From assembly GCA_023150565.1 (NCBI GenBank), contig JAKLKR010000009.1, positions 1-37,138 of the forward strand: DNA of 37,138 nucleotides, in the 5' to 3' direction. The notes beneath the pieces were generated by a model. The model ran no database searches and had not been told where the DNA came from. It saw only the letters and a list, made by a program, of their open reading frames with translations. Positions within the stretch are counted from its first letter, which is position 1. The number at the start of each line of letters is the position of its first letter. Below are positions 8,677 to 17,350 of this stretch, piece after piece. This DNA is from Planctomycetota bacterium. Its GTDB lineage: Bacteria > Planctomycetota > UBA11346. The position numbers and the translations under genes are program-made.

Positions 8677-9555
8677 CTATTCAAGCCCAGGCTCGAGTTC
8701 GACCCGGGATTCCAGGCGGGCCCCCGCCGGGCCGCCGAGATCGTCCGAGATCTGTTCGATCTCGCCGTACTCCTTGCCCGGCTGGTGGTAGACCTGGGTG
8801 GTCAGGCCGTGGTCGGGCTGGCCGAGCCGGGTGCCGATGCCGGGCCCCGGATGCAGCACCAGGCGCAGGCCGGCGCGGCGGGCGGTGATCGGCTGCGGCG
8901 CGACGTAGAGCTTGCGCTGGTCGGCGGCCGGCCCGAGCAGCAGCAGGCCGTCGCGGCGCTCGACCCCGGGCGGGAAGGGCTGCACCAGCGGATCGGGCTG
9001 GTAGCGGCCCCAGCCGTAGCGCAGCCCGGCACCCTCGGGCAGCCCGGGGCCGGGGGTGGCGGCCAGGGCCACCTGGGCGTCGACCGGGACCTGCAGCACC
9101 TGCAGGCAGTGGCGGGGGACGCCGTCGCAGCGCCAGGCCACGGTCAGGCGCAGGCGCGCGCCCACCCAGGCGTAGCGGCGTTCGAGCGCCGGCCAGGCGG
9201 CATCGTCCTGGTCGCCCTGCAGCACCAGCTCGTCGCCGACCAGCGACTGCGCGCGCGCCGGCAGGCGCTCCCAGGCCGCCGGCGGCGGCCAGCGCCAGGC
9301 CGCCTGCGGACCCAGCCAGGCCTGGTGGCCGCCATTGGCGGGCAGGCTGCCCGGTGCCTCGCGCGGCACGAACAGCAGGCTGCGGCCATCGCGATGGTCG
9401 AGCGCCACCAGCCGGCAGCGTTCCCACGACACCACCGCGGTCCACACCCCCTGGTCCGCCGCCCACGCCGCCTCGCCGCGCCAGGTCACCGGCCGCCATT
9501 CGGCCGCGGCCCCGGTTCCGGCCAGGGTCAGGGTCAGGGCGAGCAGCCGGATCAT
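8677..9555 (-). CDS. Secreted protein of unknown function
   Basis: MIRLLALTLTLAGTGAAAEWRPVTWRGEAAWAADQG... signal peptide; same strand as neighbouring CAZyme genes. Confidence 0.75.
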   Translation of the reverse strand: MIRLLALTLTLAGTGAAAEWRPVTWRGEAAWAADQGVWTAVVSWERCRLVALDHRDGRSLLFVPREAPGSLPANGGHQAWLGPQAAWRWPPPAAWERLPARAQSLVGDELVLQGDQDDAAWPALERRYAWVGARLRLTVAWRCDGVPRHCLQVLQVPVDAQVALAATPGPGLPEGAGLRYGWGRYQPDPLVQPFPPGVERRDGLLLLGPAADQRKLYVAPQPITARRAGLRLVLHPGPGIGTRLGQPDHGLTTQVYHQPGKEYGEIEQISDDLGGPAGARLESRVELEPGLE

Positions 9556-9577
9556 CCAGGGCCCAGCAGATGGATCA

Positions 9578-9699
9578 CCGCCACGACGCCACGACGCCAC
9601 GAAGAAGGTGCAAGGCAGGATCCCCTCCTTCGCCCTGTGGGAGCGAACGTGTGTCCGCATGGATGCCTTTCCGACCGTGGCGCCGTGGCGCCGTGGCGG
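9578..9699 (-). repeat. Long imperfect inverted repeat, 24-nt arms (9578-9601 / 9676-9699)
   Basis: CCGCCACGACGCCACGACGCCACG vs CGTGGCGCCGTGGCGCCGTGGCGG; the two non-WC positions are G.U in minus-strand RNA. Confidence 0.8.
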
Positions 9700-9719
9700 T
9701 CGAATCTCCGGTTCGAAGA

Positions 9720-11927
9720 TCAGGGCGGGTCGAGCCGTGCCCACAGGAAGCCGCTGCCGTTGGTGCCGATGAACACCCGCCCGGGCACGCGCGGGTCGCC
9801 GGCCAGGGTGTTGGGCTGGTTGCCGAAGCGCTGGCCGGCGTCGCCGAGCGGCTGCCAGCTGGCGCCGCGGTCGGCGCTCGCCCACAGGCCCAGCACCCCG
9901 CCGATGCGGCCGAGCACGAACACCGTGGGGGCGTCGCCGCGGCCGGCGCCCACCGCCACCAGCTCGGCCTGTTCGACCCCGGCCACCACGCTGACGCCGG
10001 TGCCGCCGTCGCGCGACCACCACAGGCCCTTGCCGCCGGCGGCGATCCACAGTTCGCCGGCGGCGGCGGGGGCGCAGGCCAGGGCGTGGCTGCGCTCCCA
10101 GGCCAGGGCCGCCCCGGGCAGAAAGCGCACGCCGCCGTCCTCGCTGCGCCACACCCGCCGCTCGTGCAGCAGGTAGAAGGTGGCCGGGCGCACGCGGTCG
10201 GCGGCCAGGGGCTGGTTCCAGGCGAAGATGGTGGGCTTGGCGGCGGGGCCGCGCAGGTCGGCGGCGGGCTCGGCCGCGCGCCAGCTGGCGCCGAAATCGG
10301 CGCTGGTGAACACCCCCTGGCCGTCCTGCAGATGCCACACCAGGTGGCGCGCGCCGGCGTCGACCGCGATGCGCCCGCCGGCGGGCGGGCTGCCGGGCAG
10401 GGCGGCGAAGGGCGTCCAGGTGGCGCCGCCGTCGCGGCTGAGCCCGCCGCCGCCGCGCCCGTGATGGCCGTCGCGGCCCACCGCCGCCACCAGCCGCGGA
10501 TCGCTGGCGGCGCCGTCGATGCCGGTCAGGCCGAGCCCGGCGGGCAGGCCGCAATCCCACACGCTGCGCGCCGGGGCCTGGTCCGGCGTCAGGTGGGCGA
10601 AGCCGCCCACGTCGGCGGCACCGCTCACCAGCTGCACCGGGCCGGCGGGCGGGGCGTACAGGCCGCCGATCGCCACCACCTCCTCATGGCCGTCGACCAG
10701 ATTGGTCCACTGCGGGCGTTCCGCCCACACGTCGTCGGTGCGGTAGGCGGCGTACCAGTCGCTGGCCCACACGCGCCCGGGATGGTGGGGGTCGAAGCCG
10801 AGCCAGAACACGTGCGAGAACCAGTGCCACTGCGGCCACCAGGGGCGGGTTGGCTGGCGCCCGGCCTCGGTGCGTTCCCAGCTCAGGCCGCGGTCGCGGC
10901 TGCGGAACAGCGGCAGGCCATGCTTGCCGGCGGGGACGGCGACCACCCGCGCGGGATCGCGGGGGTCGGCCGCCACCGCCTGGAAGGCCCCGGCGGCGCC
11001 GGCCGGGGCGCGCTCATGCCAGGCGCCGTCGGCGAACAGCGCCAGGCCGGCGGCATGGGCCGCCCACACCCCGCCGGCACCGTCGCCCACCAGCCGCCGC
11101 ACCTGGGCGGGGGCACCGGGGGCGGGCGCGAACGCCACCCCGTCGCCGCCCACCAGCACGCCCTGGCCGGCGGTGGCCAGCCACACCGTGCCGCCGGCGG
11201 GCAGCACCGCCGTCAGCTGCGGCCGGGTGCCATCGGGAGCGGCGGGCAGGGCGACCTCCTGCCAGCTGGCGCCGCCGTCGCCGCTGCGGTGCAGGCCATC
11301 GGCGCGGCTGGCGCACCACACCACCCCCGGCCGGGCGGGATCGTAGGCCAGGCGCTCGCCGTTGGCCTGGTCGCGGTTGCTCGACACGCCGATGGCCAGG
11401 CCGGTGTCCTGCCAGGTGCGGCCGCCGTCGACGCTGCGCACCACCAGGCCGCGGCTGGGCTGGGCCCAGCTGTCGGTGTATTTGCCCAGGGCGGCGACCA
11501 CGGTGGCGCCGGCGGGATCGTGGGGGTCGGCGGCCAGGCTGGCCACCCCGTAGTGGTTCCAGCGCTCGGGGCCGAGGTGGTCGAGCAGCGCGCTCCAGCG
11601 CCGGGCGCCCTCGTCCCAGCGGTAGCAGCCGCCCACGTCGGTGCGCATATAGGCCACATCGCGGCCCTGCGCCGGCAGCGCCAGGCCGGGCACCGCGCCG
11701 CCGCCGCCCAGCGCGATGCGGCCCCAGGCGGGGGCGGCAACCGCGGCGGTAGTGGCAGCGGCGGGCGCCGCCGGACGCGCCGCCGGCGGGGTTTCGCCAG
11801 TGCAGGCGGCGAGCAGCAGGAAAGCGGCGCAGACCGCCAGGGACGGCGGACGCCAGCCCGGCGCCTGAGCGGCGAAGAGCCGGGCTGGAGCCCGGCGCTC
11901 CCAGGGAAGAGCCGGCCGCCCGCTCAC
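9720..11927 (-). CDS. Lipoprotein with GH74/sialidase-like BNR repeats
   Basis: MRTDVGGCYRWDEGARRW, repeated S.DGG.TW / SADFGASW / SADRGASW, C-terminal DPRVPGRVFIGTNGSGFLWARL; lipobox LLLAACTG; GTG start overlaps the LacI stop (GTGA). Confidence 0.8.
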   Translation of the reverse strand: MSGRPALPWERRAPARLFAAQAPGWRPPSLAVCAAFLLLAACTGETPPAARPAAPAAATTAAVAAPAWGRIALGGGGAVPGLALPAQGRDVAYMRTDVGGCYRWDEGARRWSALLDHLGPERWNHYGVASLAADPHDPAGATVVAALGKYTDSWAQPSRGLVVRSVDGGRTWQDTGLAIGVSSNRDQANGERLAYDPARPGVVWCASRADGLHRSGDGGASWQEVALPAAPDGTRPQLTAVLPAGGTVWLATAGQGVLVGGDGVAFAPAPGAPAQVRRLVGDGAGGVWAAHAAGLALFADGAWHERAPAGAAGAFQAVAADPRDPARVVAVPAGKHGLPLFRSRDRGLSWERTEAGRQPTRPWWPQWHWFSHVFWLGFDPHHPGRVWASDWYAAYRTDDVWAERPQWTNLVDGHEEVVAIGGLYAPPAGPVQLVSGAADVGGFAHLTPDQAPARSVWDCGLPAGLGLTGIDGAASDPRLVAAVGRDGHHGRGGGGLSRDGGATWTPFAALPGSPPAGGRIAVDAGARHLVWHLQDGQGVFTSADFGASWRAAEPAADLRGPAAKPTIFAWNQPLAADRVRPATFYLLHERRVWRSEDGGVRFLPGAALAWERSHALACAPAAAGELWIAAGGKGLWWSRDGGTGVSVVAGVEQAELVAVGAGRGDAPTVFVLGRIGGVLGLWASADRGASWQPLGDAGQRFGNQPNTLAGDPRVPGRVFIGTNGSGFLWARLDPP
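11879..11911 (-). repeat. REP-like element copy inside the 5' coding end of the GH74-like gene
   Basis: GCCGGGCTGGAGCCCGGCGCTCCCAGGGAAGAG, identical 33-mer to 26658-26690. Confidence 0.85.
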
Positions 11928-12940
11928 GCCGTGGTCCCCGGCACCAGCACCCCGGCGACCGTCTCGCTGGCGGGGGCGGCCTCGCCAGCGAGCAGCCGCA
12001 CCAGCAGCGCCGCCGCGCGTTCGCCCAGGCCGTGGCGGGGGTTCTCGATGCGGGTCAGCTCGGGCCAGCCGTTGACCAGCAGGTCGTCGGCGTCGCAGCA
12101 CGCCACCCCCAGGTCGCGGCCGGGCACCAGGCCCCAGCCGGCGAGCAGGGCGAGGGTGCGCAGGGCCACGGTGGGGGTCGACAGCACCAGCCCGGCATCG
12201 GCGCCGAGGGCGGCGCGCAGCCGCTCGGGCGGATCGGTGACGTAGCCCGGCCCGGTCAGCAGCTCCACCAGCGGCACCCCGGCGGCGGCGGCCGCCGCCG
12301 CCACCCCGCGTGCGCGCTCGGCCAGGCTGTAGTGGTCGAGCTTGGCCGGACGCAGCAGCACCAGCCGGCGCCGGCCGCGCGCGAGCAGGGTCTCGGCCGC
12401 CAGGCGCCCGGCGGCGGCCTCGTCGCGGGCGATGCAGCCGCTGGCGGCGCGGCGGTCGGTGTCGAGCCACACCACCCGGTCGCCGGAGGCGTCGAGGCGC
12501 TCGACCACCGAGGCGGGCAGGTGGCTGACCGCCACGAAGGCGTCGAGCAGCTGCTCGCGCAGGGCGCGCACCCGCTCGGGATGATGGCCGTCGAGATCGG
12601 TGAGGCGCACCAGCGAGAGGGTGATGCCGTGCGGTTCGAGCCCGGCGTTGAGCCCGAGCAGGTATTCGTAGGCGGCGAGGTTGGTCAGGCGCGCGCCCGG
12701 GTTGTTGACCACCAGCGCCCCGACCTGGTCGTGGCGGCGGCCGCGCATGGCGCGCGCCATGGCGTTGGGGCGGTAGCCGAGCTCGTCGGCGGCGCGCTGC
12801 ACCGCGGCGCGGGTGGCGGGGCGCACCGGCAGGCCGGGCTTGTCGGCGGCGAGGGCGCGCGAGGCGGTGATCAGCGAGACCCCGGCGCGGGCGGCGACCT
12901 CGCGCAGGGTGGGCTGGCCGGAGGCGGCGATGGGCGGCAT
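11924..12940 (-). CDS. LacI-family transcriptional regulator
   Basis: PTLREVAARAGVSLITASRAL...LGYRPNAMARAMRGRRHDQVGALVVNN. Confidence 0.93.
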   Translation of the reverse strand: MPPIAASGQPTLREVAARAGVSLITASRALAADKPGLPVRPATRAAVQRAADELGYRPNAMARAMRGRRHDQVGALVVNNPGARLTNLAAYEYLLGLNAGLEPHGITLSLVRLTDLDGHHPERVRALREQLLDAFVAVSHLPASVVERLDASGDRVVWLDTDRRAASGCIARDEAAAGRLAAETLLARGRRRLVLLRPAKLDHYSLAERARGVAAAAAAAGVPLVELLTGPGYVTDPPERLRAALGADAGLVLSTPTVALRTLALLAGWGLVPGRDLGVACCDADDLLVNGWPELTRIENPRHGLGERAAALLVRLLAGEAAPASETVAGVLVPGTTA

Positions 12941-12943
12941 GGG

Positions 12944-13777
12944 CTACTTCCCCGCCGGGCGGGCGGCCAGCCACTCGCTCACGGTCAGGAAGCGGCAGCC
13001 CTGCTCCTTGAGGTGCAGCATGGCCTGGCGGAACTCCTCGAAACGCTCGTCGTCCCACGCCCCGGGATGGCCCTGCATCGCCAGCACCGGCACCTGCCCG
13101 GCCTTGGCGGCGAGGGTCGCGCGCACGTTCTCGGCGTTGGGCTTGAACAACGGCTTCTCCAGCTCGCAGGTGCGCGGGATCACCGCCAGGGTGGTGGTGG
13201 TGCCCTTGGGCGGGCCATAGAACCACACCGCGCGCAGCTGGGCGATGCCGGCCATCGCCTGGTAGGCGGCGGCGGCATCGCCGTCCACCAGCGGCATGCC
13301 GTGCGGGCCGTAGGCGACCATGGCCAGGCCGGTCTTCTCCTGCATCAGCGCCAGCGACCGGGTGATGAGCGCGCCCTGCTCCTCGGCGCTGGCGCCCTTG
13401 AACTCGCCGGTGCGGGTGGCGGTCTCCATCTCTTTGGGGAAGCGGTTGTACCAGCCGTGGTGCCAGTATTCGACCAGCCCGCCGGCGGCCTGCTCCTTGA
13501 GCCAGGCGACGTAACGCGGGCAGTCGCCCTGCAGCGACTCGGCGAAGATGCCGAAGTTGGCCTTGAGCCCCTGTTCCTTGAGGAAGGCGGTGACGCGCAG
13601 CCAGCGCTCCGGGGGCAGCCCGTCGGGGCCCTTGCCGTGGCGGGTGAGATCGTCGAGCTTGACCAGCACCGCCTGGCCCGAAGACGGCTTCACCGCCGCC
13701 GGGCTGGCGCCCTCGGCGGCCGCGAGCCCGCCCGCGGTCAGCAGCAGAAGCCAGGCGAGGAGCGTCGATGGATGCAT
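12944..13777 (-). CDS. Secreted polysaccharide-deacetylase-like (NodB-fold) protein
   Basis: Signal peptide; VLVKLDDLTRHG, NFGIFAESL, EYWHHGWYNRF, GHPGAWDDERFEEF. Confidence 0.7.
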   Translation of the reverse strand: MHPSTLLAWLLLLTAGGLAAAEGASPAAVKPSSGQAVLVKLDDLTRHGKGPDGLPPERWLRVTAFLKEQGLKANFGIFAESLQGDCPRYVAWLKEQAAGGLVEYWHHGWYNRFPKEMETATRTGEFKGASAEEQGALITRSLALMQEKTGLAMVAYGPHGMPLVDGDAAAAYQAMAGIAQLRAVWFYGPPKGTTTTLAVIPRTCELEKPLFKPNAENVRATLAAKAGQVPVLAMQGHPGAWDDERFEEFRQAMLHLKEQGCRFLTVSEWLAARPAGK

Positions 13778-13798
13778 GGCATCCTCCAGATGACGCTG

Positions 13799-13826
13799 AA
13801 GATAACGTTGTCATCGCCAATTGCAA
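13799..13826 (-). promoter_or_regulatory. Candidate promoter with embedded LacI-type operator upstream of the deacetylase-LacI-GH74 unit
   Basis: Minus strand TTGCAA - 16 bp - TATCTT; operator GATAACGTTGTCAT (13801-13814) overlaps the -10/spacer. Confidence 0.5.
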
Positions 13827-13831
13827 CCGGC

Positions 13832-13846
13832 GCGGGCAGAGCCCGC
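13832..13846 (-). terminator. GC hairpin immediately downstream of the nitrilase-family gene
   Basis: GCGGGC-AGA-GCCCGC perfect stem; no U-tract, so termination is unproven. Confidence 0.4.
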
Positions 13847-13851
13847 ACGGC

Positions 13852-14742
13852 TCAGCCGCGGCCGGCGTCGAGGTAGGCGTCGAGCGGCACCAGGCCGAAT
13901 TCGCGCACCAGGTCGGCGATGCCGCGGTCGGCGCGCTCGCAGGTCACCAGCGCCACCCCCAGGGCGCCGCAGCCCTCGATGCGCACGCCCGCGCCCCAGG
14001 CGCGCTGGATGGCGGCGAAGCGGTCCTGGTTGCCGTCGAGGTGGACGATGACGCGGTCGAGGTTGATGCGCGCGCGCGCCACCAGGCTGTAGCCGTTGGC
14101 CGAGGCCAGCACCCGCCCGAGGGGATCGCGGATCTCGCTCAGCACGTCCTTGCAGGCGCCGGCGAAGAACGCCCGCGTCTCGTAGGCCCAGGTCTGCTGC
14201 ATGTGGCCGCCGTGGAACATGCTGCTGAAGGCGAGCACGTCGACGTGCAGCGGGCGGTAGGCGAGGCGCAGCTCCTCGTAGTTGAGGTCGAAGCAGATCG
14301 CCCCGCCGATGCGCCCGGCCGGGCTGTCGACCACCGCCGCGCCGGGGCCGCGCGCCAGGCCCATCTTCACCTCGCCGGTGGTGAGGAAGGTCTTGCGGTA
14401 GGCGCCCAGCACCGCGCCATCGGGGCCGATCACCGCCTGGGCGTTGTAGACCCGGCCGTCCTCCGCCAGCTTGACCGAGCCCACCACCGTGCAGCGGTTG
14501 CGGCGGGCGAAGCCGGCGTAGGCGTCGATCAGCGGCCCGGGCCGCGCCGGGCTCTCGGCGTCGGCCACCGTCTGGGCCACCGATTCCATGCCCTCGCAGG
14601 TCACCACCAGGCCGACCCCGGTGCCGTCCAGGCGCTCGCAGGCGGCGCGGAACTGGGTCAGCGCGGATTCCCGCGCGGTGGGCGCGCCGGTGTGGTCGCT
14701 CTTGTTGAAGTGGACCACCGCGAGGTCGAGGGGGCGCGCCAT
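13852..14742 (-). CDS. Carbon-nitrogen hydrolase (nitrilase superfamily)
   Basis: MARPLDLAVVHFNKS; VTCEGME, YRKTFL, GGAICFDLNYEELR consistent with the E-K-C triad; AGGAGA RBS. Confidence 0.88.
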   Translation of the reverse strand: MARPLDLAVVHFNKSDHTGAPTARESALTQFRAACERLDGTGVGLVVTCEGMESVAQTVADAESPARPGPLIDAYAGFARRNRCTVVGSVKLAEDGRVYNAQAVIGPDGAVLGAYRKTFLTTGEVKMGLARGPGAAVVDSPAGRIGGAICFDLNYEELRLAYRPLHVDVLAFSSMFHGGHMQQTWAYETRAFFAGACKDVLSEIRDPLGRVLASANGYSLVARARINLDRVIVHLDGNQDRFAAIQRAWGAGVRIEGCGALGVALVTCERADRGIADLVREFGLVPLDAYLDAGRG

Positions 14743-14847
14743 CGATCTATCTCCTAAACTATCATAGCACTGAACTAATTGGCGTCCATATGGCGGATTC
14801 CGCTTGCGGATCGCGGCCCGCCCGGTTATATTTTGATCGTTCCAAAT
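14743..14847. promoter_or_regulatory. AT-richer divergent regulatory region between the nitrilase gene and LacI-2
   Basis: Minus strand TGGACG-16-TATGAT then AGGAGA RBS; CCATATGG palindrome; TTTGATCGTTCCAAA dyad just before the LacI-2 ATG. Confidence 0.45.
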
Positions 14848-15870
14848 ATGTCCAAGATCACCCTCGACATGATCGCCGCGCAAGCCGGCGTCTCGGTCCA
14901 GACGGTGGCCAACGCCCTCGGCGGGCGCCAGGCCACCCGGCCGGCGGCGGCGCAGCGCGCGGCCGGGATCCGCGCCCTGGCCGAACGCCTGGGCTACCGC
15001 CCGGAAAGCGCGGCGCGCGCCACCCGCACCGGGCGCACCATGCAGGTGGGGGTGGTGCTGCGCAATGCGCCCGGCAACCGCTACTGCCATCCGGTGGCGT
15101 TCGAGGCCCTGATGGGCATCAACGAAGGGCTGATGCAGGGCGGCTATGTGATGTCGGTGGTGCGCATCGGCGAGTTCGAGGATCCCCAGCGCCACGGCTC
15201 GCGCGCCCTGCGCGAACACATGCTCGATGGCCTCATCGCCCTCAGCCTGCTGCCGCCGGCGGTGGAGCAGGCGATGGCGGAACGCTTCCCGGCGGTGGTG
15301 TGGTGCGATGCCGGACCCTGGCTGCCCACCTGCTGCCTGCGCCGCGACGAGCGCCGCGCCGGCCGCCTGGCGGTCGAGGCGCTGGCCGCGGCCGGCTTCC
15401 GCCGCCTGGTCTACCTCGGCTCGGCGCGGCCGTCCGAGCTGCACTACAGCGGGCCCGAGCGCTGGGACGGCGCGGCGGAGGCGGCGGCCGAGCGCGGCCT
15501 GGAGCTGGCCGAGCTGCCCGACGACCGCTACCAGTCGACCCGCGACCCGGCGGTGCTGGCGCGGGAGCTGACCCCGGACACCGGGGTGGTGGCCTCGGAC
15601 ATCTACCTCGCCCAGCGCCTCGCCTACGGCGGCATGCGCCTGGGCCGCTGCCCGGGGCGCGACTACGGCCTGGCCTGCTGCGACGACGCGCGCGGCATCA
15701 CCGCCTCGTGGCCCGACCTGGCGCGCGCCTCCTTCGACCGCTTCGACCTCGGCCTGGCCGCCGCGGCCATGCTGCTGCGCCTGCTCGACGGCGACCCGGC
15801 GGGATGCGCCTCGCAGACCATCGCACCGCAGTGGATCGCCGGCGCCACCGCCGGCCGCGCCGGAGGCTGA
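14848..15870 (+). CDS. LacI-family transcriptional regulator, paralogue of 11924-12940
   Basis: MSKITLDMIAAQAGVSVQTVANAL...LGYRPESAARATRTGRTMQVGVVLRNAPG; RALREHMLDGLIALSLLP parallels RALREQLLDAFVAVSHLP. Confidence 0.92.
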   Translation: MSKITLDMIAAQAGVSVQTVANALGGRQATRPAAAQRAAGIRALAERLGYRPESAARATRTGRTMQVGVVLRNAPGNRYCHPVAFEALMGINEGLMQGGYVMSVVRIGEFEDPQRHGSRALREHMLDGLIALSLLPPAVEQAMAERFPAVVWCDAGPWLPTCCLRRDERRAGRLAVEALAAAGFRRLVYLGSARPSELHYSGPERWDGAAEAAAERGLELAELPDDRYQSTRDPAVLARELTPDTGVVASDIYLAQRLAYGGMRLGRCPGRDYGLACCDDARGITASWPDLARASFDRFDLGLAAAAMLLRLLDGDPAGCASQTIAPQWIAGATAGRAGG

Positions 15871-15873
15871 CCC

Positions 15874-16557
15874 ATGCGCCGCCACGCCTTCTCGCTGATC
15901 GAGCTGCTGGTGGTCATCGCCATCGTGGCGATCCTGGCGGGGATGCTGATGCCGGTGCTGCGCCAGGTGCAGGAGGCGGCGCGGGCGATGGTGTGCGGCG
16001 GGGCCCTGCGCCAGTTCGGCTGCGCCTTCGAGGCCTACGGCCTCGACAACGAGGGCTTCCTGCCCCCGACCTCGGCCGCCGGGCTGGGCTTCACCCGCGG
16101 CTGGTGGGACTTCGTCATCCCCTACCTCGAGGTGCGCGAGCAGGGCAACGTCTACTCCAAGGCCGACCAGCGCCTGCTGTGGTGCCCGGCGGCCAGGCGC
16201 ATCACCGATGCCGCCGGCACGGTGCAGGGCATGCACTACGGCCCCAACCCCAACATCTGGAGCTTCGGCGGCGGGCAGTGGGGCATGCGTTCGGTCGCCT
16301 GCCCGCGGCCGAGCAGCTACATCCTGCTGGCCGAGATCAACGCCAACCGCGAGTCGGTGGGCTACACCACCGCCGTGGCCGCCAACCCGCGCTTCGTCGG
16401 CAACCAGCTCACCGCCTACCGCATCAGCCACCAGGCGGGCGGAAACGGCGGCCGCTCCAACTACCTGTTCGCCGACTACCACCTCGAACGCCTGTCCGGC
16501 GACATCGGCACCGTGCCCGACGCCGCCAACCTCCAGCGCTACTGGCGCTGGTGGTGA
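15874..16557 (+). CDS. Orphan type IV pseudopilin-like protein
   Basis: MRRHAFSLIELLVVIAIVAILAGMLMPVLRQVQEAARAMVC; C-terminal YLFADYHLE. Confidence 0.9.
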   Translation: MRRHAFSLIELLVVIAIVAILAGMLMPVLRQVQEAARAMVCGGALRQFGCAFEAYGLDNEGFLPPTSAAGLGFTRGWWDFVIPYLEVREQGNVYSKADQRLLWCPAARRITDAAGTVQGMHYGPNPNIWSFGGGQWGMRSVACPRPSSYILLAEINANRESVGYTTAVAANPRFVGNQLTAYRISHQAGGNGGRSNYLFADYHLERLSGDIGTVPDAANLQRYWRWW

Positions 16558-16615
16558 CCGCGCACCCCCCTTCCGACCCTTCCCCGCGTCCTCCATCCCC
16601 TCTCGGAGCCCCGTC

Positions 16616-17338
16616 ATGTCCATCCATCACCGCCTCGCCGCCGTCTGCCTGTCCTGCGCCGCCCTCGCCGCCGCCGAGCCGCGCAGCGACGGGCTGGTCC
16701 TCCACGTCCCCTTCGACGGCAACGCCGATGCGGTGGTGGCGGCCGGATCGCCGGCGCCGACCAAGGCCAGCGGCCTGGCCTTCGTGCCCGGGCGCATCGG
16801 CCAGGCGGTGGAGATCAAGGGCGACGCCCGCCTGATCTACGCCGGCGCCGGCAACTTCCCGCTCGCCAAGGGCACCCTCGCCCTGTGGGTCAACCGCGCG
16901 GTGCCGTGGACCGACAGCCCCGAGGGCACCATCCTGGCCAAGGCCTTCGGCCAGGACTGGAACCAGAACTCCTTCTACCTGATGCTCACCCAGCACCAGC
17001 AGCTGCGGGTGTGGGTGTGGAACGAGCGCAAGGAGCAGGAGATGGCGATGTCGCCCAACGGCCTGCCCTACCAGGCCGGCAAGTGGTACCACCTCGCCAC
17101 CAGCTGGACCGACGGCGCCATCCGCGTCTACGTCGACGGCCAGGAGATCAGCTACGGCAAGCGCGCCCCCTCGACCCTCGAGATGCCCACCGCGGCGGTG
17201 AAATCCCTGTGCATCGGCAGCGACTACACGCCCAAGGCGGTGTGGAACGGCGCCCTCGACGACCTGCGGGTCTACGACCGCGTGCTCGCCCCCGAGGAGA
17301 TCGCCAAGCTGGTGGCCGACGCCCCGGCCCAGCCCTGA
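16616..17338 (+). CDS. Secreted LamG/concanavalin-like lectin domain protein
   Basis: DGLVLHVPFDGNADAVV...TLALWVNRA...KWYHLATSWTDGAIRVYVDGQE...GALDDLRVYDRVLAPEEIAKL. Confidence 0.87.
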   Translation: MSIHHRLAAVCLSCAALAAAEPRSDGLVLHVPFDGNADAVVAAGSPAPTKASGLAFVPGRIGQAVEIKGDARLIYAGAGNFPLAKGTLALWVNRAVPWTDSPEGTILAKAFGQDWNQNSFYLMLTQHQQLRVWVWNERKEQEMAMSPNGLPYQAGKWYHLATSWTDGAIRVYVDGQEISYGKRAPSTLEMPTAAVKSLCIGSDYTPKAVWNGALDDLRVYDRVLAPEEIAKLVADAPAQP

Positions 17339-17350
17339 ACCGAGGCCGCC

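Noticed and set aside
9354-12245. 963-aa plus-strand ORF and similar long plus ORFs (e.g. 12032-13876)
   Set aside because: Antisense to the GH74-like, LacI and deacetylase genes; repetitive G/A/H/Q/R composition typical of shadow frames.
9720-13826. Single 1368-aa minus-strand protein
   Set aside because: Only the C-terminal ~735 residues (from GTG 11927) are real; the rest is an alternate frame through the LacI and deacetylase genes.
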